From UBA5109 sp964606735 (GTDB taxonomy: Bacteria > Pseudomonadota > Gammaproteobacteria > Pseudomonadales > Pseudohongiellaceae), in assembly GCA_964606735.1 (NCBI GenBank), contig CAZSHI010000017.1, forward strand, positions 1 through 45,951: a stretch of 45,951 bases of DNA. Reading direction: 5' to 3'. Positions 1 through 6,510 of this stretch are shown piece after piece (within the stretch, counting starts at the first letter, position 1; every line of letters starts with the position of its first letter). The position numbers and the translations under genes are program-made. The notes below the pieces were generated by a model, which did no database searches, was not told the origin of the DNA, and was given only the letters and a program-made list of their open reading frames with translations.

Positions 1-52
1 TTTTCGGCAGGATCTGAAATATACACGTTTTGCCCATCGCCTGTTTAACTGA

Positions 53-979
53 ATGCAGGTCCTTAGCTCGGCTGATGATATTGCTTTGTCAAAACAGGCG
101 CAGACCTTATACCAGTTGCCCTGTGCTGATGAAATTGAAGATGATGAAGCCAAGATTGTTCACCATGCGGTCATGAAGGCAGATGTGCGTGGTTCGACAG
201 TGGTGACGGAAATGCTGGAAAAGCATAATCTCAATCCCGCTTCCTATTTCAGCCTGCACTTTTTTAACCCGATCAATGAGATTATTCCTGTTTATGGTGG
301 TAACAAGGTCTTTATCGAAGGCGATGCCATCATATTGAGTTTTCTGGAGTATGAAAACACGCCTCAACAATGGTTTTCCGTTGCCCATGCCTGCGGGTTG
401 GCGCGAGCCATGTTGCGAATCATTCATGCCAACAACAAGTTTGCCCGTCAGGCAGAATTACCCACACTGGAATTGGGCATTGGAATCTGCTTTTCGTCGG
501 ACGCTCCGCGTTACCTGTTTGATGGCGAGCAGCCCATCATGATTTCCTCCGCCATTGGCCTGGCAGACAGACTGTCTTCCTGTTCCTGGAAGTTACGGGA
601 AAAAATGCAGAGCCGTATTTTTAGTGTTGAGGTGCTGAACTATGCCGAGGATGATCGGGATAAGGGTGAAAAAGGGCAGCAAAAAATTCGTTACAACGTC
701 AATGGTATCCTGCTGGAAAATGCTGCCTTTGCCAAACTGGAAAAGGAAGTAAAACTACGCAAGATTACAGCCGGCATAGATGGGCATAAAGAGACCTTGT
801 ATTACGGGATCTACAGTGACCTGCAGGAAAGCAGGCATGATATTGTCATTCGAGAGGGGCGAGTCGGCCTTTGGCAGAATGATGATATCGTGAAGGGTGC
901 AGCAAGCTCAGAGCCCTATTACGAAGTCGTCACAAACGGTAAAGTCATTTCAATGCTAAGGGACAAGCTCAAGACCTGA
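53..979 (+). CDS. Class III adenylate/guanylate cyclase-like protein (possibly the C-terminal part of a longer gene)
   Basis: The 308-residue product has the layout of a class III nucleotidyl cyclase catalytic domain. A metal-binding Asp lies in KADVRGST (D44), a second in FIEGDAIILSF (D91), then a GIGICFSSD strand (about 142-150) and SSAIGLADRL (165-174). In active cyclases the last motif reads V-N-x-A-x-R-L; here R173 is kept but the transition-state Asn is replaced by Gly (G169), so activity is doubtful. No signal peptide or membrane segment is visible. The ATG directly follows a TGA at 50-52, and the same frame is open from that TGA back to the window edge, with no Shine-Dalgarno before the ATG. 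The gene may therefore be the distal piece of a longer one interrupted by a stop, or be translated by reinitiation. The domain family is fairly certain; function is inferred. Confidence 0.6.
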   Translation: MQVLSSADDIALSKQAQTLYQLPCADEIEDDEAKIVHHAVMKADVRGSTVVTEMLEKHNLNPASYFSLHFFNPINEIIPVYGGNKVFIEGDAIILSFLEYENTPQQWFSVAHACGLARAMLRIIHANNKFARQAELPTLELGIGICFSSDAPRYLFDGEQPIMISSAIGLADRLSSCSWKLREKMQSRIFSVEVLNYAEDDRDKGEKGQQKIRYNVNGILLENAAFAKLEKEVKLRKITAGIDGHKETLYYGIYSDLQESRHDIVIREGRVGLWQNDDIVKGAASSEPYYEVVTNGKVISMLRDKLKT

Positions 980-1036
980 TCTTACCGTGTCAGAGTTCGT
1001 AAGAGGGCAATGGCCTCATGGCAGAGTAGCGAGGTT

Positions 1037-1180
1037 TTACTGTTGCGCAGCCCTTTCTGCATTATCCTGCCGGTGTTTTTGTTTTAGGATTTTGCGTTTT
1101 TCGGGGTCTTTGGGTTTTCGCGCAATCGTTTTGTTAATCGCTTTAGTAACAAGTGCGGTCTCCCAGTTAATGTAAGACAT
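1037..1180 (-). CDS. Small basic protein of 47 residues, unknown function
   Basis: An ATG at 1180-1178 is preceded by a full GGAGG at 7-nt spacing and opens a 47-codon frame ending in TAA at 1037. The product starts MSYINWETAL and is then rich in Lys, Arg, Gln and Asp/Glu (for example RKPKDPEKRK), ending AERAAQQ. It has no signal peptide, membrane segment or cysteine, and the second half is likely a charged helix. It is the only gene candidate between the cyclase-like gene and the glutamate dehydrogenase gene, lies downstream of the latter on the same strand, and has an AT-rich 89-bp gap before it that could hold its own promoter. I do not recognise the family. The Shine-Dalgarno and coherent composition make it a likely real gene; the plus-strand frame over the same bases looks like its shadow. 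Confidence 0.6.
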   Translation of the reverse strand: MSYINWETALVTKAINKTIARKPKDPEKRKILKQKHRQDNAERAAQQ

Positions 1181-1269
1181 AACACACCTCCAATTTATTT
1201 AAGCGACGCAATGTAACATATAATTATTATCAATGTATATACAAATTAACATCTTTTGTTATCAGAAAA
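1181..1269. other. AT-rich gap before the small basic protein gene
   Basis: This gap lies between the end of the glutamate dehydrogenase gene and the small basic protein gene, both on the minus strand. It is AT-rich and holds the GGAGG of the small gene at 1187-1191. It probably contains that gene's promoter, but no clear -35/-10 pair stands out and no terminator hairpin with a T-run is visible. Confidence 0.35.
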
Positions 1270-2552
1270 TTAAGGGAAGACGCCGCGTAACAGTTTGGCT
1301 TCACTGACCCGGCTGATACCTTCAATCAATGCCGCTGTTCGCATGTCGACGTCATCGCGCTGACTGCGCAGTAAAGTCCGCTGGAAAGCCTCCACCATGA
1401 TCTGATGCAGACGGTTATTTACTTCTTCCAGTGTCCAGCTAAATTCCTGTGTATTCTGTACCCATTCAAAGTAAGAGACGGTGACCCCGCCGGCATTACC
1501 CAATATATCCGGCAGGACAAAGATGTCCCTTTCACGCAGAACCCGGTCAGCCTCCAGCGTAGTCGGGCCATTGGCTCCTTCCGCGAGCAGGCGACAGTTA
1601 ATATAGTTGGCGTTCTCGGCAGTAATCTGGTTTTGCAGAGCGCAGGGGGCGAGAATGTCACATTTCAACTCCAGCAATTCGCTGTTACTGATTTCATCGG
1701 CGTCTTCAAATCCTTTCAGCACCTTGTTTTTTTGCAGATGATCATCGATAGCGCCAAGAGAGAGTCCTTTTTCATGATGCAGGCCACAACTGACATCGCT
1801 GATTGCGATAATTTTGACGCCCAACTGCTCCAGAAACGTGGCGACATTACGTCCGACATTGCCAAAACCCTGAATGACGGCTGTGGTATTTTTTAAATCG
1901 ATGCCAATGTGATTGGCAGCATCCTGAATCAGGTAAACCAGGCCGCGACCGGTTGCCTCCTCGCGTCCCTTAGAGCCTCCCAGCACCACGGGTTTACCGT
2001 GACCACCTCAGGGACAGAATAACCAACCTGCTGACTGTAGGTATCCATAATCCAGGCCATCACCTGGGCGTTGGTTCCCATATCCGGTGCCGGTATGTCC
2101 TTGTCCGGGCCAAGCATATTGACGAACTCCATGGTGTAGCGTCGGGTCAGGCGCTGTAATTCAGACCGGCTAAATTCCTGCGGATTAATACGCACACCAC
2201 CCTTGGCACCGCCAAAAGGCAGGTGCATAAGGGCACACTTCCAGGTCATCCACATGGCGAGGGCTGAAACCTCGCCCAGGGTGACATCCTCGTGATAGCG
2301 GATACCACCCTTGGTGGGGCCCATGGTGAGCACATGCTGCACCCGGTAGCCGAAGACCGTTTCGACTTCAGAATATTTGTCTTTACGGCAGGGGAAGCTG
2401 GCTATCATGGCGCGTTGGGGGAACAGCAGCCGCTTGCGGATATTGTCATCCAGGCCCATTAAGGTGGCAGCCTTTAAAAACTGCTGCTGCGCCAAGTTGA
2501 ACATTGGGGAATCCCACTCTGCTTGGGGGATGATGTGATCAGAATTTTCCAT
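1270..2552 (-). pseudogene. Glu/Leu/Phe/Val-type glutamate dehydrogenase, broken by a one-base frameshift
   Basis: Two overlapping minus-strand frames encode one hexameric glutamate dehydrogenase, which interconverts glutamate and 2-oxoglutarate plus ammonia using NAD(P). The 5' frame (from 2552) carries MGPTKGGIRYH and the substrate/catalytic lysine region PFGGAKGGVRIN, and ends VPEVVT before leaving frame. The 3' frame (down to 1270) resumes with VVLGGSKGREEATGRG and contains the nucleotide-binding GFGNVGRNVA. The break is near 1997-1998: the gene-strand sequence reads ACGGTAAACCC where the family motif VTGKPVVLGG needs ACGGGTAAACCC, so one G is missing. Restoring it gives about 427 residues, the usual length for this family. 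No other damage is visible, so this is either a very recent mutation or a sequencing error. Two 10-bp direct repeats lie just before the start codon. Confidence 0.85.
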
Positions 2553-2555
2553 AGG

Positions 2556-2581
2556 TTTATCCGAATAATAATTTATCCGAA
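2556..2581. repeat. Pair of 10-bp direct repeats before the glutamate dehydrogenase start
   Basis: TTTATCCGAA occurs at 2556-2565 and again at 2572-2581, 16 bp apart. On the gene strand the copies read TTCGGATAAA and the nearer one sits 4-13 nt ahead of the ATG, so it overlaps the ribosome-binding region, whose only Shine-Dalgarno-like element is the GGA within the repeat. It could be a paired regulator site or a duplicated weak ribosome-binding site. Confidence 0.4.
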
Positions 2582-2726
2582 GCTCTTAAGCTCCAATTTA
2601 AACGACAGATTAAGCGATTATTAAAAGTGTCGCCATCATCCGTCCAAAATTAACTTGGCCAGCCTACTATCTGAATGTTCTTTCCGAGTGTGGTAGCCGT
2701 ACTTATACCGAAAAAAATACTATTAA

Positions 2727-3800
2727 TTAATCGGCAGGGCTGGTAATAAACTTTACTACTTTATTCGGATAATCGGTAAATACACCATCGATGTGCTGTT
2801 GGTTTAGAAATAAATCTAATAAGTGGTTAAAATTTGGGGCATAAGATGGCAGTTCAAATTCGGCAGCACGAAAAGTATAGGCATGAACAAGGAGCCCTGC
2901 TTGGTGTGCCATGGCAACCAGATTGGTGTTAATAATGATTCTTGCTGATGACTCCGGACGAATGATCATCGCCAGATTGGGGCCGATACCGTCAACATAA
3001 TGGGATAATTGTTGCAGGCCTTCAGCCTGGTACATCCACTCATAGTCATAAGCTTGCAGTTGCCCCTGCTCGTTTATTTCAAAAGTTTCCTGCCAGGAAT
3101 TTTCAGCTATCAGCTGGACCAGTTTGAGATCCATTTGCAGTTCAGGCAGTAAGTCGTCGTGAATCCTGCGGATTTCATTAAAATCAAAACTTTGCAAATA
3201 GACCGGGGAGGATTTATCGTCATAGCCATAGTGTTTCAGGGTCTGCAGGACTGCGAGACTCAGATCTTTTCCGGCCTGGTGATGAAACCAGGGTGACTTG
3301 ACCTCCGGATAAATTCCCGCCTCTCTATGACTTGAGGCATTGAGTGCTTGAATCAGCTCTATTTCTTCTGCCAGAGTATGTACCGAGTAGTGCTCCACAA
3401 ACAAATCAGGAAAAGTGCTGGTCAAGCCCAGCTCTCTGGCCGGGCCGTGATCAAAATTCAGTCGAAGTTGACGAATTTCTTCCAGGCTAAAGTCGATAAC
3501 GTAAAAATGGCCATCACTGCGCCGCCTCGTAGGGTAGACGTCAGCAACATTGGTAGTCCTGTCCAATGTCAGGTCATGAAAAACCAGTAACTCGTTGTCA
3601 CGAGTCATTACCACATCCTGCTCTATATAATCCGCACCCATGGCATGTGCCAGTATTTTGGCTTGCAGGCTGTGTTCAGGGAGGTAGGCGCTGGCACCTC
3701 TATGTGCAATGACGAGTTTTTCCTGAGCATTAAGTGGGTGAATGAAAAGACTAATGCTCAAGCAGATGAATAGCACAGAAGCGGCAGATTTGATGTTCAT
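2727..3800 (-). CDS. glpQ: Periplasmic glycerophosphodiester phosphodiesterase
   Basis: The enzyme hydrolyses deacylated phospholipids (glycerophosphodiesters) to glycerol 3-phosphate and an alcohol. The 357-residue product begins with a signal peptide (residues 1-25, cleavage likely after HPLNA), so it acts in the periplasm. The catalytic and metal set of the GDPD TIM barrel is intact: H33 in AHRGA, E60 and D62 in YIEQD, and H75 in FHDLTLDRTT. A late GVFTDYP motif is also typical. Length and the insertions in the middle match the GlpQ branch rather than the short cytosolic UgpQ branch. It stands alone: no transporter gene is next to it, and the gap to the glutamate dehydrogenase gene is 174 bp. 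The gene stands divergently from the acetyltransferase across an unusually AT-rich region. Confidence 0.9.
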   Translation of the reverse strand: MNIKSAASVLFICLSISLFIHPLNAQEKLVIAHRGASAYLPEHSLQAKILAHAMGADYIEQDVVMTRDNELLVFHDLTLDRTTNVADVYPTRRRSDGHFYVIDFSLEEIRQLRLNFDHGPARELGLTSTFPDLFVEHYSVHTLAEEIELIQALNASSHREAGIYPEVKSPWFHHQAGKDLSLAVLQTLKHYGYDDKSSPVYLQSFDFNEIRRIHDDLLPELQMDLKLVQLIAENSWQETFEINEQGQLQAYDYEWMYQAEGLQQLSHYVDGIGPNLAMIIRPESSARIIINTNLVAMAHQAGLLVHAYTFRAAEFELPSYAPNFNHLLDLFLNQQHIDGVFTDYPNKVVKFITSPAD

Positions 3801-3998
3801 GGGTTTATTACCGTTAATAGGCTCTACACTAACTTAGATGAATTATCTTATGTCCTTTAAATTAAATTTTTATGAAGATGGATTTAAAAAAATATAATCC
3901 TTATAAAATAATAAGTTAAAATATATAGTTAAAGTTTTTTATATTATTAAAACTATTGTGTACATCCTACTAAACTGTTGTGAGAAGGGAGGTGCTCT
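3801..3998. promoter_or_regulatory. Very AT-rich divergent intergenic region
   Basis: This region separates glpQ (minus) from the small ORF and acetyltransferase (plus). Roughly 3840-3960 is almost pure A and T with several TATAAT-like strings, for example near 3893-3898, so it can supply -10 elements for both directions, but I cannot single out one promoter. The composition contrasts sharply with the flanking genes. Low-complexity AT tracts of this kind are typical targets of nucleoid proteins; that is inference. Confidence 0.4.
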
Positions 3999-4127
3999 GT
4001 GGACATTAGCCTATTCGGATCTTATGCTTTGGCCTTAATTTATGGCACCCAGATAGAGGCGAGCTTTGCGCCTTCGGCAAACCTGTGTGTTCGCCTTTCA
4101 TCCCCATCGAGAAAACTGACACTATGA
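3999..4127 (+). CDS. Candidate 42-residue upstream ORF overlapping the acetyltransferase start
   Basis: A GTG at 3999 is preceded by GGGAGG at good spacing (3988-3993), the best ribosome-binding site in this gap. The frame runs 42 codons and stops at TGA 4125-4127, which overlaps the ATG of the acetyltransferase (4124) as ATGA. The product begins MDISLFGSYALALIYG, which is hydrophobic, and ends in a basic SSPSRKLTL tail. The acetyltransferase itself has only a weak GAGAAAA ahead of its ATG, so translational coupling from this small ORF is plausible. It may be a leader peptide or a real small protein. No family is recognised and no homology support can be claimed. Confidence 0.4.
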   Translation: MDISLFGSYALALIYGTQIEASFAPSANLCVRLSSPSRKLTL

Positions 4128-4597
4128 ATATTCGTAAAGCAAAGCCCGATGATGCTCCGGTAATTCTGCAGCTGATCACCGAACTGGCTATATATGAAAA
4201 GGCTGAAGATAAAGTGCTTTGTTCTGCGCAGGACATTCATGACAGTCTCTTTAGTGACAAGGCCAAAGCCAGCGCCTTGCTGGTCGACCTTGATGGGCAG
4301 GTCGTGGCTTATGCGATTTATTTCTATAACTACTCCACCTGGCTTGGGCGAGCAGGTATTTATCTGGAAGACCTTTATGTACAGGAGGCTTTTCGCAAAA
4401 GAGGAATTGCCACGGCCTTACTCAAGCATATTGCCAATATTGCCCTGCAGGAAAACTGCGGTCGTTTTGAATGGGCAGTTCTAGACTGGAATAAACCAGC
4501 CATTGATTTCTATGAGTCGCTGGGTGCCAAAGCACAGGATGAGTGGACCATTTATCGTCTTAGCGGCGAGGATCTGCGTGATTTTGCCCAAAACTGA
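4124..4597 (+). CDS. GNAT acetyltransferase, SSAT/thialysine-acetyltransferase-like
   Basis: This 157-residue GNAT protein most likely acetylates a small amine with acetyl-CoA. The acetyl-CoA pyrophosphate-binding motif is RKRGIATALL, and the block before it (NYSTWLGRAGIYLEDLYV) plus the later VLDWNKPAIDFYESLGA strongly resemble the spermidine/spermine N1-acetyltransferase and thialysine acetyltransferase branch. That branch acts on polyamines or lysine analogues; the exact substrate cannot be read here. I start at 4124 (MNIRKAKPDD), where the family's first strand begins, rather than at the in-frame ATG 4085, which would add a non-homologous tail. The start overlaps the stop of the upstream small ORF. 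gltX follows after an 84-bp gap with its own promoter. Confidence 0.85.
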   Translation: MNIRKAKPDDAPVILQLITELAIYEKAEDKVLCSAQDIHDSLFSDKAKASALLVDLDGQVVAYAIYFYNYSTWLGRAGIYLEDLYVQEAFRKRGIATALLKHIANIALQENCGRFEWAVLDWNKPAIDFYESLGAKAQDEWTIYRLSGEDLRDFAQN

Positions 4598-4620
4598 ACG
4601 GCGATTAATAGACAATCTGC

Positions 4621-4649
4621 TGAACAGCTGCTTTTGCATCAAGTATAAT
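4621..4649 (+). promoter_or_regulatory. Sigma-70 promoter of gltX
   Basis: TGAACA (4621-4626) and a perfect TATAAT (4644-4649) are separated by 17 bp. Transcription would start near 4656, leaving a leader of about 26 nt before the gltX ATG at 4682. The -35 matches consensus at four of six positions. Confidence 0.65.
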
Positions 4650-4681
4650 GCGCAGTTTCGACATTCAAGCAGTGAAGCCAC

Positions 4682-6184
4682 ATGACTGAAGTACGCACAC
4701 GTATTGCCCCATCACCGACAGGAGACCCCCATGTCGGCACCGCCTATATTGCTCTGTTTAATCTGTGTTTTGCCCGACAGCACGGTGGGAAATTCATATT
4801 GCGTATTGAGGATACGGATCAGTTGCGCAGTACCAGTGAGTCTGAAGCCGACATCCTGGCAGCCCTTAAGTGGCTTGGGCTGGACTGGGATGAAGGACCA
4901 GATAAGGGTGGGGATTTTGGGCCCTATCGACAGAGTGAGCGTTCGGATATATACCGGCAGCATGTGAATACCTTGCTGGAGCAGGGTGATGCCTTCCACT
5001 GCTTCTGCTCCGCTGAAAGGCTGGACAGTCTACGTAAACAACAGATGGAGGAAAAACGCAGCCTTGGCTATGACGGTTATTGCCTGAACCTGAGCCAGGC
5101 AGTGGTTAAGGCCAAGCTGGGAAAAAATGTGCCTCATGTGATTCGCTTGAAAGTGCCTGAATCAGGAGAGTGCATTGTAAAAGACATGTTGCGTGATGAT
5201 GTTGCCATCGACTGGCGACAGATCGATATGCAGGTATTGATGAAATCAGATGGTTTACCGACTTACCATCTGGCCAATGTCATCGATGACCATCTGATGA
5301 AGATTACCCATGTGATCCGAGGAGAAGAGTGGATTAATTCCGCGCCCAAACACCTGCTGCTCTATCAGTATTTTGGCTGGGAGCCACCGCAACTTTGCCA
5401 TATGCCGCTATTACGCAATCCCGACAAGAGTAAACTCAGCAAGCGTAAAAATCCTACCAGTATTAATTACTATCGGCGTATGGGTTATCTGGCAGAAGCA
5501 GTGACAAACTATCTGGGTATGATGGGATGGTCCATGCCGGATGAAAGGGAAATGTTTTCTCTGCAGGAAATGATTGAACATTTTGATATTCAGCGTGTCT
5601 CACTTGGTGGCCCGGTGTTTGATACGGAAAAACTGAACTGGCTAAATGGTCGTTACCTGCGAGAATCACTCTCTGATGAGGAATTCATGCAGCGTTTTTC
5701 GCGCTGGGCCATGCGCCCAGAAGCACTGCAGGCAATTGTTCCGTTGATTAAGCAACGAGTTGAGCGCTTCAGTGATGTGGCACCACTGGCTGCGTTCTTT
5801 CTTTCAGGCCTGCCTGTAATCAGTGAGCAGAGTTTTGAGCACAAAAAACTGACAAGGGAAGAATTCCTGAAAATTTTGCAGTTTATTGCCTGGAAAATGG
5901 AAGAGCTCAAGGTCTGGCATCGTGACCGGATTGAGCAGTCACTGATGGGATTGTCGGCACAAATGGATTATAAAATTCGCGATTTTCTGTTTCCGGTTTT
6001 TATCGCCATTGCCGGTACCGCTGTGTCCATCTCGGTAATCGATTCAATTGCGGTATTGGGGCTGGATATAACCAGAGCACGTCTGCGTCATGCTATCAAC
6101 GTGCTGGGCGGAATTTCCAACAAGCAGCTAAAAAAAATGGAAAAAGAATTCGCTGATCTGGATGCTGGCGACTCAGCTTCTTAA
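4682..6184 (+). CDS. gltX: Glutamyl-tRNA synthetase
   Basis: The enzyme charges tRNA-Glu with glutamate in the cytosol. The 500-residue class I synthetase shows the HIGH-type motif in PSPTGDPHVGTAY (about 10-22), the RIEDTD loop that reads glutamate, and the KMSKS-type loop as KLSKRK at about residue 250. A Cys cluster (CFC near residue 105, YDGYC about 26 residues later) matches the zinc finger of the E. coli type enzyme, although the usual final His ligand is replaced (C-L-N instead of C-R-H), so zinc binding is uncertain. Helical anticodon-binding domains fill the C-terminal third. Length is normal. It is transcribed from the promoter at 4621-4649, and a tRNA-Glu gene follows 0.2 kb downstream, so enzyme and substrate tRNA are neighbours. 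Confidence 0.97.
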   Translation: MTEVRTRIAPSPTGDPHVGTAYIALFNLCFARQHGGKFILRIEDTDQLRSTSESEADILAALKWLGLDWDEGPDKGGDFGPYRQSERSDIYRQHVNTLLEQGDAFHCFCSAERLDSLRKQQMEEKRSLGYDGYCLNLSQAVVKAKLGKNVPHVIRLKVPESGECIVKDMLRDDVAIDWRQIDMQVLMKSDGLPTYHLANVIDDHLMKITHVIRGEEWINSAPKHLLLYQYFGWEPPQLCHMPLLRNPDKSKLSKRKNPTSINYYRRMGYLAEAVTNYLGMMGWSMPDEREMFSLQEMIEHFDIQRVSLGGPVFDTEKLNWLNGRYLRESLSDEEFMQRFSRWAMRPEALQAIVPLIKQRVERFSDVAPLAAFFLSGLPVISEQSFEHKKLTREEFLKILQFIAWKMEELKVWHRDRIEQSLMGLSAQMDYKIRDFLFPVFIAIAGTAVSISVIDSIAVLGLDITRARLRHAINVLGGISNKQLKKMEKEFADLDAGDSAS

Positions 6185-6199
6185 TAATTTCTTTATTCC

Positions 6200-6228
6200 T
6201 TGACAGCTTTGAGGGTGCTGCTTAGAAT
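6200..6228 (+). promoter_or_regulatory. Strong stable-RNA promoter of the tRNA pair
   Basis: A perfect TTGACA (6200-6205) and TAGAAT (6223-6228) are spaced by exactly 17 bp. Directly after the -10 comes GCGCG, the GC-rich discriminator typical of stringently controlled rRNA and tRNA promoters. The start would be near 6235, about 58 nt before tRNA-Ala. Confidence 0.85.
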
Positions 6229-6292
6229 GCGCGTCTTTGCTGATCTTGGTCGGCAATTGACTCGCAAGAAGCATATGTTTGTAGAGTAAAGC

Positions 6293-6368
6293 GGGGCCAT
6301 AGCTCAGCTGGGAGAGCGCAACGCTGGCAGCGTTGAGGTCAGGAGTTCGATCCTCCTTGGCTCCACCA
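6293..6368 (+). tRNA. tRNA-Ala(GGC)
   Basis: A 76-nt cloverleaf with encoded CCA. The acceptor arm GGGGCCA pairs with TGGCTCC, the anticodon stem CAACG/CGTTG closes the loop CTGGCAG, giving anticodon GGC, and the T arm has GTTCGAT. It decodes GCC (and GCU) alanine codons. It is 20 nt ahead of tRNA-Glu and shares its promoter and terminator. Confidence 0.97.
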
Positions 6369-6388
6369 CTCATAAAACATCCGCTTTA

Positions 6389-6464
<76 letters not shown>

Positions 6465-6470
6465 TTTTAA

Positions 6471-6499
6471 AAAAAGCCCGCTTATAAGCGGGCTTTTTT
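6471..6499. terminator. Two-way intrinsic terminator between the tRNAs and gltA
   Basis: The perfect palindrome GCCCGCTTATAAGCGGGC (6476-6493) has an A-run on the left and a T-run on the right. It can end the tRNA transcript on the plus strand and the gltA transcript on the minus strand, whose stop codon is 12 bp away. Confidence 0.9.
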
Positions 6500-6510
6500 G
6501 TTTTGGCTTT

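Noticed and set aside
987..1175. Plus-strand 62-codon frame starting MSEFVRGQ
   Set aside because: Cys/Phe/Leu-rich nonsense composition and weak context; the opposite strand holds a better small gene with GGAGG.
1985..2010. Programmed ribosomal frameshifting in glutamate dehydrogenase
   Set aside because: No slippery heptamer or stimulatory structure is evident and the family is not known to use it; mutation or sequencing error is simpler.
4006..4240. Two overlapping minus-strand frames before the acetyltransferase
   Set aside because: They run antisense into the acetyltransferase coding region, lack ribosome-binding sites and show no family features.
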